Shown piece after piece: positions 34,211 through 45,400 of a DNA stretch of 49,000 nucleotides; position 1 is the stretch's first letter; every line of letters starts with the position of its first letter. A program made the position numbers and the translations under genes. This stretch comes from Chrysomallon squamiferum (taxonomy: Eukaryota; Mollusca; Gastropoda; Neomphalida; Peltospiridae). The notes under the pieces are model-generated. The model made no database searches and was not told the origin of the DNA. It worked only from the letters and a program-made list of their open reading frames with translations. The DNA is taken from contig CM022665.1 in NCBI GenBank assembly GCA_012295275.1, positions 37,246,433 through 37,295,432 of the forward strand, in the 5' to 3' direction.

Positions 34211-34697
34211 AGTTTACAACATGGAATGTGGCTGATTTATTTAAATCCCTCTAGAAATTGTTCAGATAAAGAGAGACAATTTACTTTGTATAGGATGTGG
34301 CTCATTTATCCAAGTTCTTCTAGAACTTGTCAAAGTAACGAGAGACAGTTTACTATGTGCAGTGTGTGGCTAATGTTTCTAAAAGTTCCTTAAGAATTTG
34401 AACACTAATGAAGGACAGTTTACAATGTACTATATGGCTGATTTCTCTCATTTCTCTAGAGCTTGTCCAATTAATGAAACACAATTTACAATAATAGTGT
34501 TTGGCTAATTTTTCTAGTAGAGAAACAGTTTGCCCACATACTGCGAGACAGTATGTTAATACTTTTCTGTAAAAGTCTGTCTAATACTTGCAGTGAAGAA
34601 AGAATCTTTGCCCACATAATGAGAGATAATTTACAATGTATGGTGTACCTGGTTTCTTAGAAAGTTCCTCTAGAACTTGTCCAGATAATGATAAAAA
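34211..34697 (+). repeat. Degenerate 66-70-bp tandem repeat
   Basis: Units beginning agtttacaatgt or aatttac start at 34211, 34278, 34347, 34417 and 34483, with a further unit at 34628 after a diverged stretch. Shared landmarks in order are: gtggctgattt, ctctagaacttgt, ccagataatgagagac. Unit-to-unit identity is only moderate, so it is an ancient minisatellite. It has no protein frame of note. Confidence 0.75.
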
Positions 34698-35218
34698 TAA
34701 CAGATCAGCCCTGCTATTTGGAATGTCAATGATTCTGTCTATTTTCTCACCAGCTTGTTTAATTGATCAACTGCTGTTAAATATATACATGTAACACATG
34801 GTTTGTATGGTAACATGTGAAAATAAGTATATGTTTGTGATGTCAATCCAAGGTTATTAATATGTTTGTAGAGTTCTGAATTAGTTTGTCTTGTTGACTT
34901 GTTTACCAGAAGCTGAATACTGTTAGACTTGAATCAGTCTGTTTTGTAATTTGAGAATTTAAAATTTCTTTATTAAACATACTATTATAACTTCTTCTTT
35001 TATTTTTTTGCAATTTTTAAAGATATTCATACTCATAGTAAGTATTTTTGAATTAGTGTGGTCACATTTTTATCTACTTTTTTTTTTTTTTTTTATAGAC
35101 AATTATTAGTGTACTTGTTAACTGAACAGTAAATTAATGTCTCTTTAAGAAAAAAATATACAATTTGATAATCAGTTTTACTTTAATATGATTATATAAT
35201 ATATTTCTCTCTCTCACA

Positions 35219-35250
<32 letters not shown>

Positions 35251-36057
35251 AAAGCCAACCAATTCTGTTTGCTAAGTGTTTATCTTAAATTTATTTTTTA
35301 AGAATTATAAAGAAAAGTGTTCAGAAATCTGAGTTGCCAGTCTTATTGTCTTTCTTCAACCTTTTATATGTGATGCCATATTACAATAGGTTGTTAAATA
35401 AAACATTTCTTTTTTTCCTTTGAACAGCCTGAAAATATTCTGTGATCTCAGTACAAAAAAGACTTGAACCCGAAAATCAGTAAAAACCACAACAAACTGA
35501 AAATCAAACTGTTTTTCACACTGATATATTGGTCTGACATCTGCTTCTGTGTCTCTTTCCCTTCCTCATTGTCCAAACTCTTTTTCTTCCTTTCTCTCTT
35601 TTTTTTTTTTTTTTTCTCTCTCCCTCTCACCTCATCTGATAGAAATCACTTTGATGTCAAAGCAGAATGGAAAACACTTTTTAATCAAACTGATATACAG
35701 AATCACAGTAGCCATCATTTCACCTAATCAGATATAAAAGCTTTCTCTGGCCTTGAATAAACATCCATATCAAACAATTACCATTCTCTCATTAAGCTTT
35801 TTTTTTTTCTTCCGATAAGTTCAAACCATTGGGAACACTTTGGTGACAAAGAGTAATGCCTTTTCATTGACTACTGACAAAGCTTTTAGCTTGATATACA
35901 TACATACATGTATATAATATATGAGATTTTTATATTTGTAATCAGAATACCATTAATAACTGAGTTCAAACAGGCCTGAAAAAGATTGAAAATAATTAAA
36001 TTAATAAATAAACAATAATACTGCTGGCATTGCTGATTCTCCTGCTGCTGCTAATAA

Positions 36058-36125
36058 TGATGATGATGATGATGATGATGATGATGTGTTATGATGATTA
36101 TGATGATAATAATAATAATAATAAT
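36058..36125 (+). repeat. (TGA)n and (TAA)n compound microsatellite
   Basis: About ten TGA units (36058-36086), a short interruption, then about seven TAA units (36105-36125). On the minus strand it translates as poly-Ile and poly-His, which produces a spurious ORF. Confidence 0.95.
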
Positions 36126-37234
36126 ATAATAATTTTGTTTCATTGCTGAATAATGATTAACACTAAATATCACTTTCACAAGTGTTAGAAACAATTTGGA
36201 GTTAATCCACTTTAAACAGGTGGTGGGATTAAGCAGTGATGTAGACATAGAAATGCCATTCTGGAAACTAACCAAGCACTTTAATTTAGTGAGTGGGTTG
36301 TCAGCAGCTGTTAGAAACCCAACAGCCTATTGTTAACCGTCTCTTTCAAAACAGACAATAAACAGCAAACCACACTTCTTTTTCTGCAGCTTAAAAATGT
36401 GTCTCACTCTCCAGTTCTTGTATCATTTGTGGTTTATCTTGGCTGGATAAAAAGGAAGGGGGAAAACAAAGAAGAAGAAGAAGAAAAAACAAAATAAAAA
36501 TAAAAATAATAGGATTACAAAAAGAGAGAAGATAGAAGTTAAACAAGTCCAGTAGTCCCAACCCATTCAGCAATTATTTTGAATTGTATAATGCAATATG
36601 TGATATGGTATAATATATATATATATAGTTAGCCATTATATCAAATAACAAAAAGAACATTTTGTTTTCAGAATTTCTATTAGCAACTGCTGCAAAATTC
36701 TGATACTCTCAAATATATGGAGAGTGAAATTTTGCAGTGTATTTTCTGATATTTGCATAGCAATTTGCAGTAATGCTCATCAAAATGTTTGGTGTATGAA
36801 TAACAGTAATAATAATAATTTACAAAATTAGGTTTTACATAAAAATATATCTGTTAAATTCCAGGTGTGCATTATTTAATAAACAATACACACATTATTC
36901 AAGCAGTGCTGGAGAACAGTTAATTTACAAATTACCACTTGTAAGATACAGAAGGCGTATTACGCTGTGACTTATCAGAAAATAGATTTGGCATTCCACC
37001 TTATCAGTTGCCTAATAAACAATGATAGCCTTTCTCTTGAAAACATTTGAACCATTAAAACATTTGTTTTTTCTGTACTCTGAGTTGGTAAGTTGATTTG
37101 AATTGTTCGATTTAAAAGTAATTATTAATAAAACAAATATAATTAAAAATAAGTTGTGAAATTAAATCATTTAAAATAAAATTTTATTTTGTTCCATGTT
37201 ATTTAAAGAAATATATATATATTGATTTTTTTTT

Positions 37235-37268
<34 letters not shown>

Positions 37269-37482
37269 ATATTTTTTATTATTATTACTCTTTTTCATGT
37301 GGAAACCAAATTTATCAATTTATAATGAGATTCCTACTGATAAAATTATTATTTTAAATATAAAAACACTCGCCTGATCTTCAAATGATTCTAATTAGTC
37401 AGCCCTGTGATTATTTCCCTTTCCATGTTGCTCTTTTTATTACAGTAATTTCTTACTTCTGACAGTCAAATTAGTAAGTGCC

Positions 37483-37532
37483 CCTGCTTTAGCTCAGTGG
37501 TAGTCTTACCTCACTGCAGTGGGTTAAGGATT
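37483..37532 (+). repeat. tRNA-like fragment with perfect A box, possible SINE relic
   Basis: The sequence tagctcagtggtag (37490-37503) is an exact A-box/D-arm motif, preceded by gcccctgctt. A poor B-box-like ggttaaggatt starts at 37522, only 32 bp after the A box (about 44 bp is usual). The putative anticodon region can form a weak stem. It is not a functional tRNA; a decayed tRNA-derived SINE is likely. Confidence 0.4.
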
Positions 37533-37929
37533 AATTTGAATATTTGTTATTCTTTCAAGCAGTCTATGACTGGTTTTCAGAAACTGGTACATGCTTTCCT
37601 TTTTGGGTCATGATGATAAAATACTACGTAGATACAGAGAAAAAAATTCAGTCTATATGTAACAAGACTGCATATATTTCTTTATATATATATATTAATT
37701 TTGAATTTAGTTGATGTCTGTTTATGAGAAGATATGTTTTATTTTTAAATTATGTAATTATACTGTATTATTACATTATTGTTATTTTTAAATCATTATA
37801 TAATATTATATTATACTGTACTTACACTATACTATAACTATACTATACCATATAATATAATATTATATAATTACATTACATTTTATTTTGTTTTAATATT
37901 TTATTTTATAACCTCCATTTACAAAACAA

Positions 37930-38201
37930 GATGTCATGGTGTCATGAACAGTAGTCCTTGTTTCCTGTGTTTTCCCCATTTCTTACTACATGTGAGTATC
38001 ACATTGCCGGTGGGTTGTACTGTGCATGAGGACTGAGCACTTGCAACTCGGCACAGCCTGATCAGCACACTGTTGTATGTCACATCTGAAGTAGTGCCTG
38101 AAGAGCTTCATTATCCCAGCTAACTCGAAATTGGAATTGATTTTTAAATCAGACAGAGCCCTAGCATCAAACAAACAAAAAAAAAAAAAAAAAAAAAAAA
38201 A
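37930..38201 (+). mobile_element. Candidate poly(A)-tailed retroposon
   Basis: A block of about 240 bp with clearly higher G+C than its surroundings (for example ttgcaactcggcacagcctg near 38041) ends in caaacaaacaaa and an A run to 38201. That is the shape of a SINE or processed-RNA insertion. No target-site duplication or tRNA head was found, and the family is not recognised. The 5' limit is approximate. Confidence 0.3.
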
Positions 38202-39740
38202 GAAGTAGAAGAAGAAGAAGAAATCCAAAGTATTGAAATCTCTATTTTTATGGAGTTGGTATTCATTACTGTTCATCAACTGATTTGCTGTATAAAACAA
38301 GCATGTGTCGTCTTTAAAGGTGCAAATCCATCCCCCGTTCAATATGATATTGACTGAATTGAAGTTTGAAGTTTGTGTCTGTTATTGGTAATTGTTGTCG
38401 GTCGATAAATTAACCTTCCAATGTGGTTAATTATATTTTTTAGTTCTGCTATTATCTGCTGTTTATAAACAGTTTGAAATAGTTCTTTTGATGTGGCTTT
38501 ATGGTTTTATGGTTTTTATTATTTATTTATTATTTATTTTAATGATTTAACTTTGTTAGGATCTTTTTCACATTTCTTAAATTCACATTTGCCAGATCAA
38601 ATAGTTTTGTATAATTAATTTTTGATATTATGTTTATTGGAAATGAACTGATTTGAATTCATTGTAAATATTTTGTTCCAGTTAGATGTGTAGTCTTTGG
38701 AATCAGATGGAACAAAATATTTTACCATTTAATCTACTTTCACACCCAGTAATAATTTTATACAAAAACATTAAAACATTGCCAAACTGTTTTCATCCAT
38801 CCAGGCTGCAGAGTATGTATTATTTTTACAAACAACAGATTCTAAAACAGACCAAGTTGGTTAACTGAGTACAGTTTCAGAAGTTTAAAATAATTCATTT
38901 TATTTTCACAAGACTTGACAAATAATAGTTCCAATTTTCTGTTGCAACATGAAAATGCAATACTGCAAATGTAAACTAGGGACAGAATGATATCCATTAA
39001 TAAAAGTACTTAATGTCTACAGTCAGAACACATAAAAATATGTCTAATAGGTCCCTTCTGGATAATTGTGCAGACGTATGGCCTTACTGCTCTGGTTATA
39101 TATCATAAGGGACACATTTACAGAACTGTGTAATTATTTGGCTTTGTAACTTATTGGTGACCACTGCATAACATCAGTCTATATGCTTTTAGTACATTAT
39201 TGTTAAAATTAGACTTTACACTTTTGGTTAATTAGTAAAATATTAAGATCAAGTGTCTTCTCCATTATATTATTATGTAATGTTTTGTAATGAAGACTTA
39301 TTTTTATGAGGTTTCAATCTGATTGAAGTGTTTCCAAGAGAAAACATTCCTAGTGGGAATTACACACTCACATAATTCACCTCTGCCTCTTTCACCTATG
39401 ATATAAATTTAATCAGTCATTTTATTGTCTTGTGTAATGCTCCAGCTCTTTCTCTTTGTCTCACATTTTGGTATTTTTCTGTCTGTGAACTTTTTTAATC
39501 AGTGTTTATTTCTTTCTAATTGTCTTAATTTCTCTTTATGTCTGTAATTCTTTTTCTTACTGTCTGTCTCTGTTTTTTATCTTTGTCCCTGACCATCTAT
39601 CTGTCTGTCTGTCATTCCTTCTCTGACAAACCCATTTTTTTTTATTTGATGTGAACATACACTCTGCTGTTAAATTATTTTTATTAGTCTAGGTGCTGCA
39701 GTCAATTACAATTATTAACATTTTCTTTATATTCTTTCAG

Positions 39741-39916
39741 ATCGTTCTCCAGATGTGGACATTGAGAGTGATGAAGAGGATATCCATGATTACAATGATC
39801 AGGACTACTCTTCCAATGATGAAATGAGCGACATAGAGCCAATGATGTTGGATGATGATGGCAGGACGCGGCCTCGAAAGACAAGTCGTACAAAGATTCG
39901 ACCGGCTGCAACAAGC
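39741..39916 (+). CDS. PACS: PACS coding exon 6 (acidic autoregulatory segment)
   Basis: The exon is 176 nt: two bases completing Asp, then 58 codons, with acceptor ctttcag and donor AGC|gtaagt. It starts DRSPDVDIESDEED, contains YSSNDEMSDIEPMMLDDDG, and ends with a basic stretch RTRPRKTSRTKIRP then AATS. DRSPD matches PACS1 (DRSPDIDNYSEEE as recalled) and YSSNDEMSD parallels FSSEQEGSDD. That is the acidic cluster whose CK2-phosphorylated serine (Ser278 in PACS1) controls cargo binding. SSNDE and SDIE keep the S-x-x-[DE] CK2 pattern, so regulation by CK2 is plausible. The basic run corresponds to KKTRRK or PKKQRR of the vertebrates and could be a nuclear localisation signal. Confidence 0.93.
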
Positions 39917-40059
39917 GTAAGTTGTGTCATGTGTATCTTGATTCCTGTTTGTACAAATTGATGTTTTGTAACTTAAATCTGACAAATGGTTTGATTATTA
40001 AACTATTTTAATCAAAAATAAACAATATGGTCTGAATAATGCAAAAATAACTGTTTTGG

Positions 40060-40080
40060 CCAGCTGCAACAAGTGTAGTT
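40060..40080 (+). repeat. Partial copy of the exon 6 3' end and its splice donor
   Basis: The sequence ccagctgcaacaagtgtagt repeats the exon 6 end and donor at 39902-39922 (ccggctgcaacaagcgtaag) with few differences. It lies about 158 bp downstream. The donor core is degraded (gtgtag instead of gcgtaag), so use as a splice site is unlikely. Confidence 0.6.
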
Positions 40081-40391
40081 CTTTATAATTAAATAAATAT
40101 GTCTTTTATCACCTGTTACAAAGATAGCATATGAATGTTTGAATATTTTTTTAACAGGATATTATCCAGAATAACCCATAAAATGTTTATTACAAGAAAA
40201 AAAAAAAATCATTCATATTTGTCCATTGTGAAACACATTTTGTTTTTTTACTTCATTTACCACTGTTTTGTTTTCACAATTTTATATCCTTATGTTCCAG
40301 TTGCAAAATTCATATGTATTTGTTCAGATCAAAAGTATTTTAATTTCCTTCTACAGTTCCTTTTTTCAATATTACAAAGTATTGTTTATTA

Positions 40392-41966
40392 TTCAGTGAC
40401 TGCCATGTGTTAAATGTACAGTTACTGTGCACAACACACTGTCTGTCTTTGTTCAGTGACAAACATGTGTTAAATGTACAGTTACTGTGCACAACACACT
40501 GTCTGTCTTTGTTCAGTGACAAACATGTGTTAAATGTACAGTTACTGTGCACAACACACTGTCTGTCTTTGTTCAGTGACAAACATGTGTTAAATGTACA
40601 GTTACTGTGCACAACACACTGTCTGTCTTTGTTCAGTGACTGCCATGTGTTAAATGTACAGTTACTGTGCACAACACACTGTCTGTCTTTGTTCAGTGAC
40701 TGCCATGTGTTAAATGTACAGTTACTGTGCACAACACACTGTCTGTCTTTGTTCAGTGACTGCCATGTGTTAAATGTACAGTTACTGTGCACAACACACT
40801 GTCTGTCTTTGTTCAGTGACAAACATGTGTTAAATGTACAGTTACTGTGCACAACACACTTCTTTGTTCAGTGATTGCCATGTGTTAAATGTACAGTTAC
40901 TGTGCACAACACACTGTCTGTCTTTGTTCAGTGACTGCCATGTGTTAAATGTACAGTTACTGTTACTGTCTTTGTTCAGTGACAAACATGTGTTAAACAT
41001 ATAGGTTACTGTGCACAACACACTGTCTGTCTTTGTTCAGTGACAAACATGTGTTAAATGTACAGTTACTGTGCACAACACACTGTCTGTCTTTGTTCAG
41101 TGACAAACATGTGTTAAATGTACAGTTACTGTGCACAACACACTGTCTGTCTTTGTTCAGTGACTGCCATGTGTTAAATGTACAGTTACTGTGCACAACA
41201 CACTGTCTGTCTTTGTTCAGTGACTGCCATGTGTTAAATGTACAGTTACTGTGCACAACACACTGTCTGTCTTTGTTCAGTGACAAACATGTGTTAAATG
41301 TACAGTTACTGTGCACAACACACTGTCTGTCTTTGTTCAGTGATTGCCATGTGTTAAATGTACAGTTACTGTGCACAACACACTGTCTGTCTTTGTTCAG
41401 TGACAAACATGTGTTAAACATATAGGTTACTGTGCACAACACACTGTCTATCTTTGTTCAGTGACTGCCATGTGTTAAATGAACAGTTACTGTGCACAAC
41501 ACACTGTCTGTCTTTGTTCAGTGACAAACATGTGTTAAACATATAGGTTACTGTGCACAACACACTGTCTGTCTTTGTTCAGTGACTGCCATGTGTTAAA
41601 TGTACAGTTACTGTGCACAACACACTGTCTGTCTTTGTTCAGTGACAAACATGTGTTAAATGTACAGTTACTGTGCACAACACACTGTCTGTCTTTGTTC
41701 AGTGACAAACATGTGTTAAATGTACAGTTACTGTGCACAACACACTGTCTGTCTTTGTTCAGTGACAAACATATGTTAAACATATAGGTTACCGTGCACA
41801 ACACACTGTCTGTCTTTGTTCAGTGACAAACATGTGTTAAATGTACAGTTACTGTGCACAACACACTGTCTGTCTTTGTTCAGTGACTGCCATGTGTTAA
41901 ATGTACAGTTACTGTGCACAACACACTGTTTGTCTTCGTTCATTCAATTGCTGTCATGTGTTAAGC
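40392..41966 (+). repeat. 60-bp minisatellite, about 26 units
   Basis: The head-to-tail unit is ttcagtgac, then tgcc or aaac, then atgtgttaaatgtacagtta, then ctgtgcacaacacactgtct and gtctttg. Most units are nearly identical. Three diagnostic variants exist: tgcc versus aaac; gattgcc (U9, U17); and acatatagg in place of atgtacag (U11, U18, U20, U24). Units 8 and 10 carry small deletions. The last unit decays into ctgtcatgtgttaagcatcc. Because 60 is a multiple of three, both strands stay open for up to 170 codons; these frames are repeat translations, not genes. Confidence 0.97.
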
Positions 41967-42300
41967 ATCCATTCATTGAGATGCTTGAGTTAAAGTGTTA
42001 GTATGGCAGTCCTTTGATAACAATCCATTAGTTGCTCCTCAATCCAAGGCTGGTCATGCAAGAGCAGAGAACATGTTCTTTTGTATACAATTTCCCTAAA
42101 ATACAAACCAGTGTTCCTATGTTAGACAGTGTTCCAGTGAAGTCAAAATTTGTGATTTTAATAAGCATGCCTGAACAGTTTTCTGGTGAATGCATGCTAA
42201 TAGGTTACCTCTTCACACCCACATATCTCTGATAACAATTCTAGATTGAAAAATAAATGAAAATAACTTCTGAAGTAGATTAACCTTCATTATTGGTCCA

Positions 42301-42436
42301 TTTCTTACTATTTTAATTTTTTGAAAAATATCTTGATAAATTGCAGTTTTATATTTCAATAGAATTAATTTCTTACTATTTTAATTTTTTTAAAAAATAT
42401 TTTGATAAATTGCAGTTTTATATTTCAGTAGAATTC
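42301..42436 (+). repeat. 68-bp tandem duplication
   Basis: Two adjacent copies begin tttcttactattttaatttt at 42301 and 42369 and end tttcaatagaattaa and tttcagtagaattca. Only a handful of differences separate them. Confidence 0.9.
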
Positions 42437-45400
42437 ATTGTTTTTTATTATTGTTTTCTGACATTTGGCCATAAATTTTAGAAATGCTCCATTTTAGTTA
42501 TAGTGTATTTTCATTCTTTAATATTTATCATTTGAATGTGCAGTAAGGACTTCGTCTTTCAGTCTGTATCCACTATTTCCTTTTCTGTCCTTCTTTTCAT
42601 CTCTGTTTTTCTTTCTCTTTCCCTATCTCTTTCATTTTCTCACAGATGCATGCACATACAGTGATCCACACACATACAGACGCATGACTAAGCTGGTGTC
42701 ATTAGATATATCAGTTTTGTTGTCATTGTATTATTGTTGTCAACATCAGTGTTTATTTATCACCTGGAATTAACATTGTCAAGTCACCTAATTGTTTCAC
42801 TGTTTATAACTTTTTATCAGTCACAAAGCTTCTTTGTCCCGTCTTTTTCTTTGTTCATTCTTTCAGTCTTCTGACTCAGCTTAACTGTCTCTCTGTCCAG
42901 ATAATTGTTATTTGTATAACTGTCTGTCTGCCTATTTCCTTGACCACTTCACTGTTAATTCGTGTTGTTGTTTTTTCAGTTAGTTTCTTCACTCCCCATT
43001 ATTCTTAATTGTTCTACGTTTTCTGTATTGTTTTCCATTTTGGATTCTCTTCCCTCCATCCTTGTTTTTATCCTTCATTTTGTTTTTCTCACTCCTAATG
43101 TCTGTGTGAAATATTTATATTTAATGCAAGAGAGTGTCTGTCCAGCTAGAACCAGTAACAGAAAGAGAGTAAGCTGTGTGTCAATCTGGTGGGTACTGGC
43201 TTCATATCATTCTGTTGACTTCAGATTTCCAAAGCAGTGAGAGATTTGTAGCATGATGATTAATGTGTCAGAGATCAAGGTTTATACAGTCCTGATTGAG
43301 AGAAAAAGACATTCTAGCACATATATCTTGATATCGGGCTTCATTGCTGAGACTGATTTATATATTTATTAACTATTTTATTTCATCTTGACTATTTATA
43401 AGTAACAAGGAAGCTGAGTTTCTGTTTTCTTTTTTTCCCAATGTTCTAATAAACATTAAAGCAAAAATGGAAAACTATATAATTAAAATTATTTTTTTCT
43501 TTTTCATAATTTTTATTTCTGCATAGCATATTTTAATATTAAGATAAAAACTGCTCGGAGAGAGATGAAAGAAACAACAACAAAAAAAAACATTTAAAAA
43601 ACCACAAACATTTTCCCATTTTTAAAATATTCTTTAAAATATTCTATAATTTAAAAAAAAGAAAATAAAGAAAAAAAATCGTTTGAAGAACAAATCATGA
43701 TTTCACTTTTTAAAGTTAAACTTAATTGATATTTAGCTCAATATTTTTCCTTTAATTACCCCTTTTTTCTGCTTTTATTATTTCCATATGCAGCAGTGGG
43801 AATATTTAACGCAGGGAATTAAACTACCAGTAATGATAGCCACGGTATTTATCTCTCCATGTGTTTTTTCTGTCGGTCAGTGTAACACTACATATACCTG
43901 ACTGTCAGTTTACCATCCAGTGTTTTTATTTTTATTTTTATTTTTTATTATTACTAATATACATCTTACTTTATATATATATATATAATTTTTTTATTTT
44001 TTTTTTAAATCTGTGCATCCTTTTTTATTTATCTCTGTCTGCTTATCTTATAAGTCAGGGTCCACATTCATAAAAATGTTTAATTTTGTTACATAATGAA
44101 TGTTCACTCTGTATTTATACAGCATAGCCAAATAGTGATATTTTTTTTCAACTTGTCATCAACTTAGTAACAAACAGTTTAAATACCTATTCCCATTAGA
44201 ATTATTTAGTTAGAGAGTAGATTAACAACAAACTTAAGTTCAATACAAATTTTATGAATTTGGACTGGTGGTCTTTGCTGCTTTAAAATCATTTAAAAAT
44301 TTTTTTATTCTGCTTTAATGTTTTTTGTGTTCTGTGTTTATTCCTGTTATTTTAACCAGCTGTTTTCACCTTTGTCTGTGTCATGAATATGTGCACACTG
44401 TTTACTTAACCCTCATTTTAGCTTGTAACTTTTGGCTGTTTTTTTAAATAATCTTATGCAAAATATAGCAGTTACTTCCCTTTTGCATATTTAATGTTAA
44501 CCTGTAGATTGTTATCGAGGTTTTAGCTGCTTCAGGTTTCAGCAATAAAAACACAGCAATAAGTAATAAATAGCACTAATTGTCTTATTAATTTCTTTAA
44601 TATATTGTTGTTTAAAATGCTGCAGGTGAGACTTCAAAATTATATTTTATGGCTGCTTTTCTGATATTTGAAAAAGAATAAAAGATAAATCAAAAACGAC
44701 TTTCATTACAGACAAATAAACACCTGGTTAGATATAATTACAGATATAAATCAATAGAAAATGTGTTATTTGCATCATGTTAAGCTTTATTTAGTTTACT
44801 CATTGTGTACCAATTTAATGCATGGTGAATTTAAAAACCATGAGCTAAAATGTTGAAAAGGTTTATATTCTATAATTAATTTTTCTGAATTTGTCCATGC
44901 TGATTCCATATCTGTTACTCGAAATCAATATCAGTTTCAGAAAATGAGTCAAAATTTCAAACAGTGATTTCAGCAGACTTTCTTTAACTGGGATGATTTG
45001 CTTACATTTTCTGTACTGAGCAAGTTACTTATCAGGTTCCTTGATAGGCACAGGAGAAAAAGCATCTGATGGGTTACATAGATTCTGTGATGTGAGAACC
45101 TCTGTATTTATCATTCTGAAATAGAAATGCAAAGTACTGATGGACAGAACTTTTTAAAATGCTCTTGTAACATCTTAAGTGTTTTTAGTCATTCTACCAG
45201 TAAACAATAAGAAAAAGTAACAAGAGAGAGCAAGAGAGAGAAAACAGACAGAAACTGATTTGCATAGTTCAGGAAACTTTTTAAATTACTCAGTATCAGC
45301 ATTTGATATAAAATATGAGATTTTTTTATTTATTATCACTGAATTTAAAAAAAAACAAAAAACAAAATTGCCTGTTTAAATATTTGATATTTACATATAA

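Larger units (their letters stand above)
31923..39740 (+). other. PACS: PACS intron 5 (7.8 kb)
   Basis: Donor gtgagt, acceptor ctttcag. No exon found. Contents: T-rich runs near 33704-33721, 35082-35096 and 35219-35246, a degenerate 66-70-bp array (34211-34697), (TGA)n and (TAA)n at 36058-36125, a tRNA A-box-like fragment (37483-37532), a retroposon-like block with a poly(A) tail (about 37930-38201), and a pyrimidine-rich decayed TCTG/TGTC tract at about 39425-39640 just before the exon 6 acceptor. Short open frames at 35464-35737 and 37986-38342 include homopolymer translations. Confidence 0.85.

Noticed and set aside
37483-37555. A functional tRNA gene
   Set aside because: The A box is perfect, but B box, spacing and acceptor stem do not fit a cloverleaf.
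37986-38342. 118-codon minus-strand ORF
   Set aside because: It includes a poly-Phe stretch from the poly(A) tail and AAG repeat. It may lie in a retroposon, but no coding similarity was recognised.
40340-41804. Long ORFs of 89-170 codons on both strands in the 60-bp array
   Set aside because: They are translations of a tandem repeat whose unit is a multiple of three. Both strands are open equally, and there is no start or splice context for a gene.
40392-41966. CRISPR-like appearance of the regularly spaced 60-bp units
   Set aside because: The whole unit repeats with no unique spacers, and the context is a eukaryotic intron.
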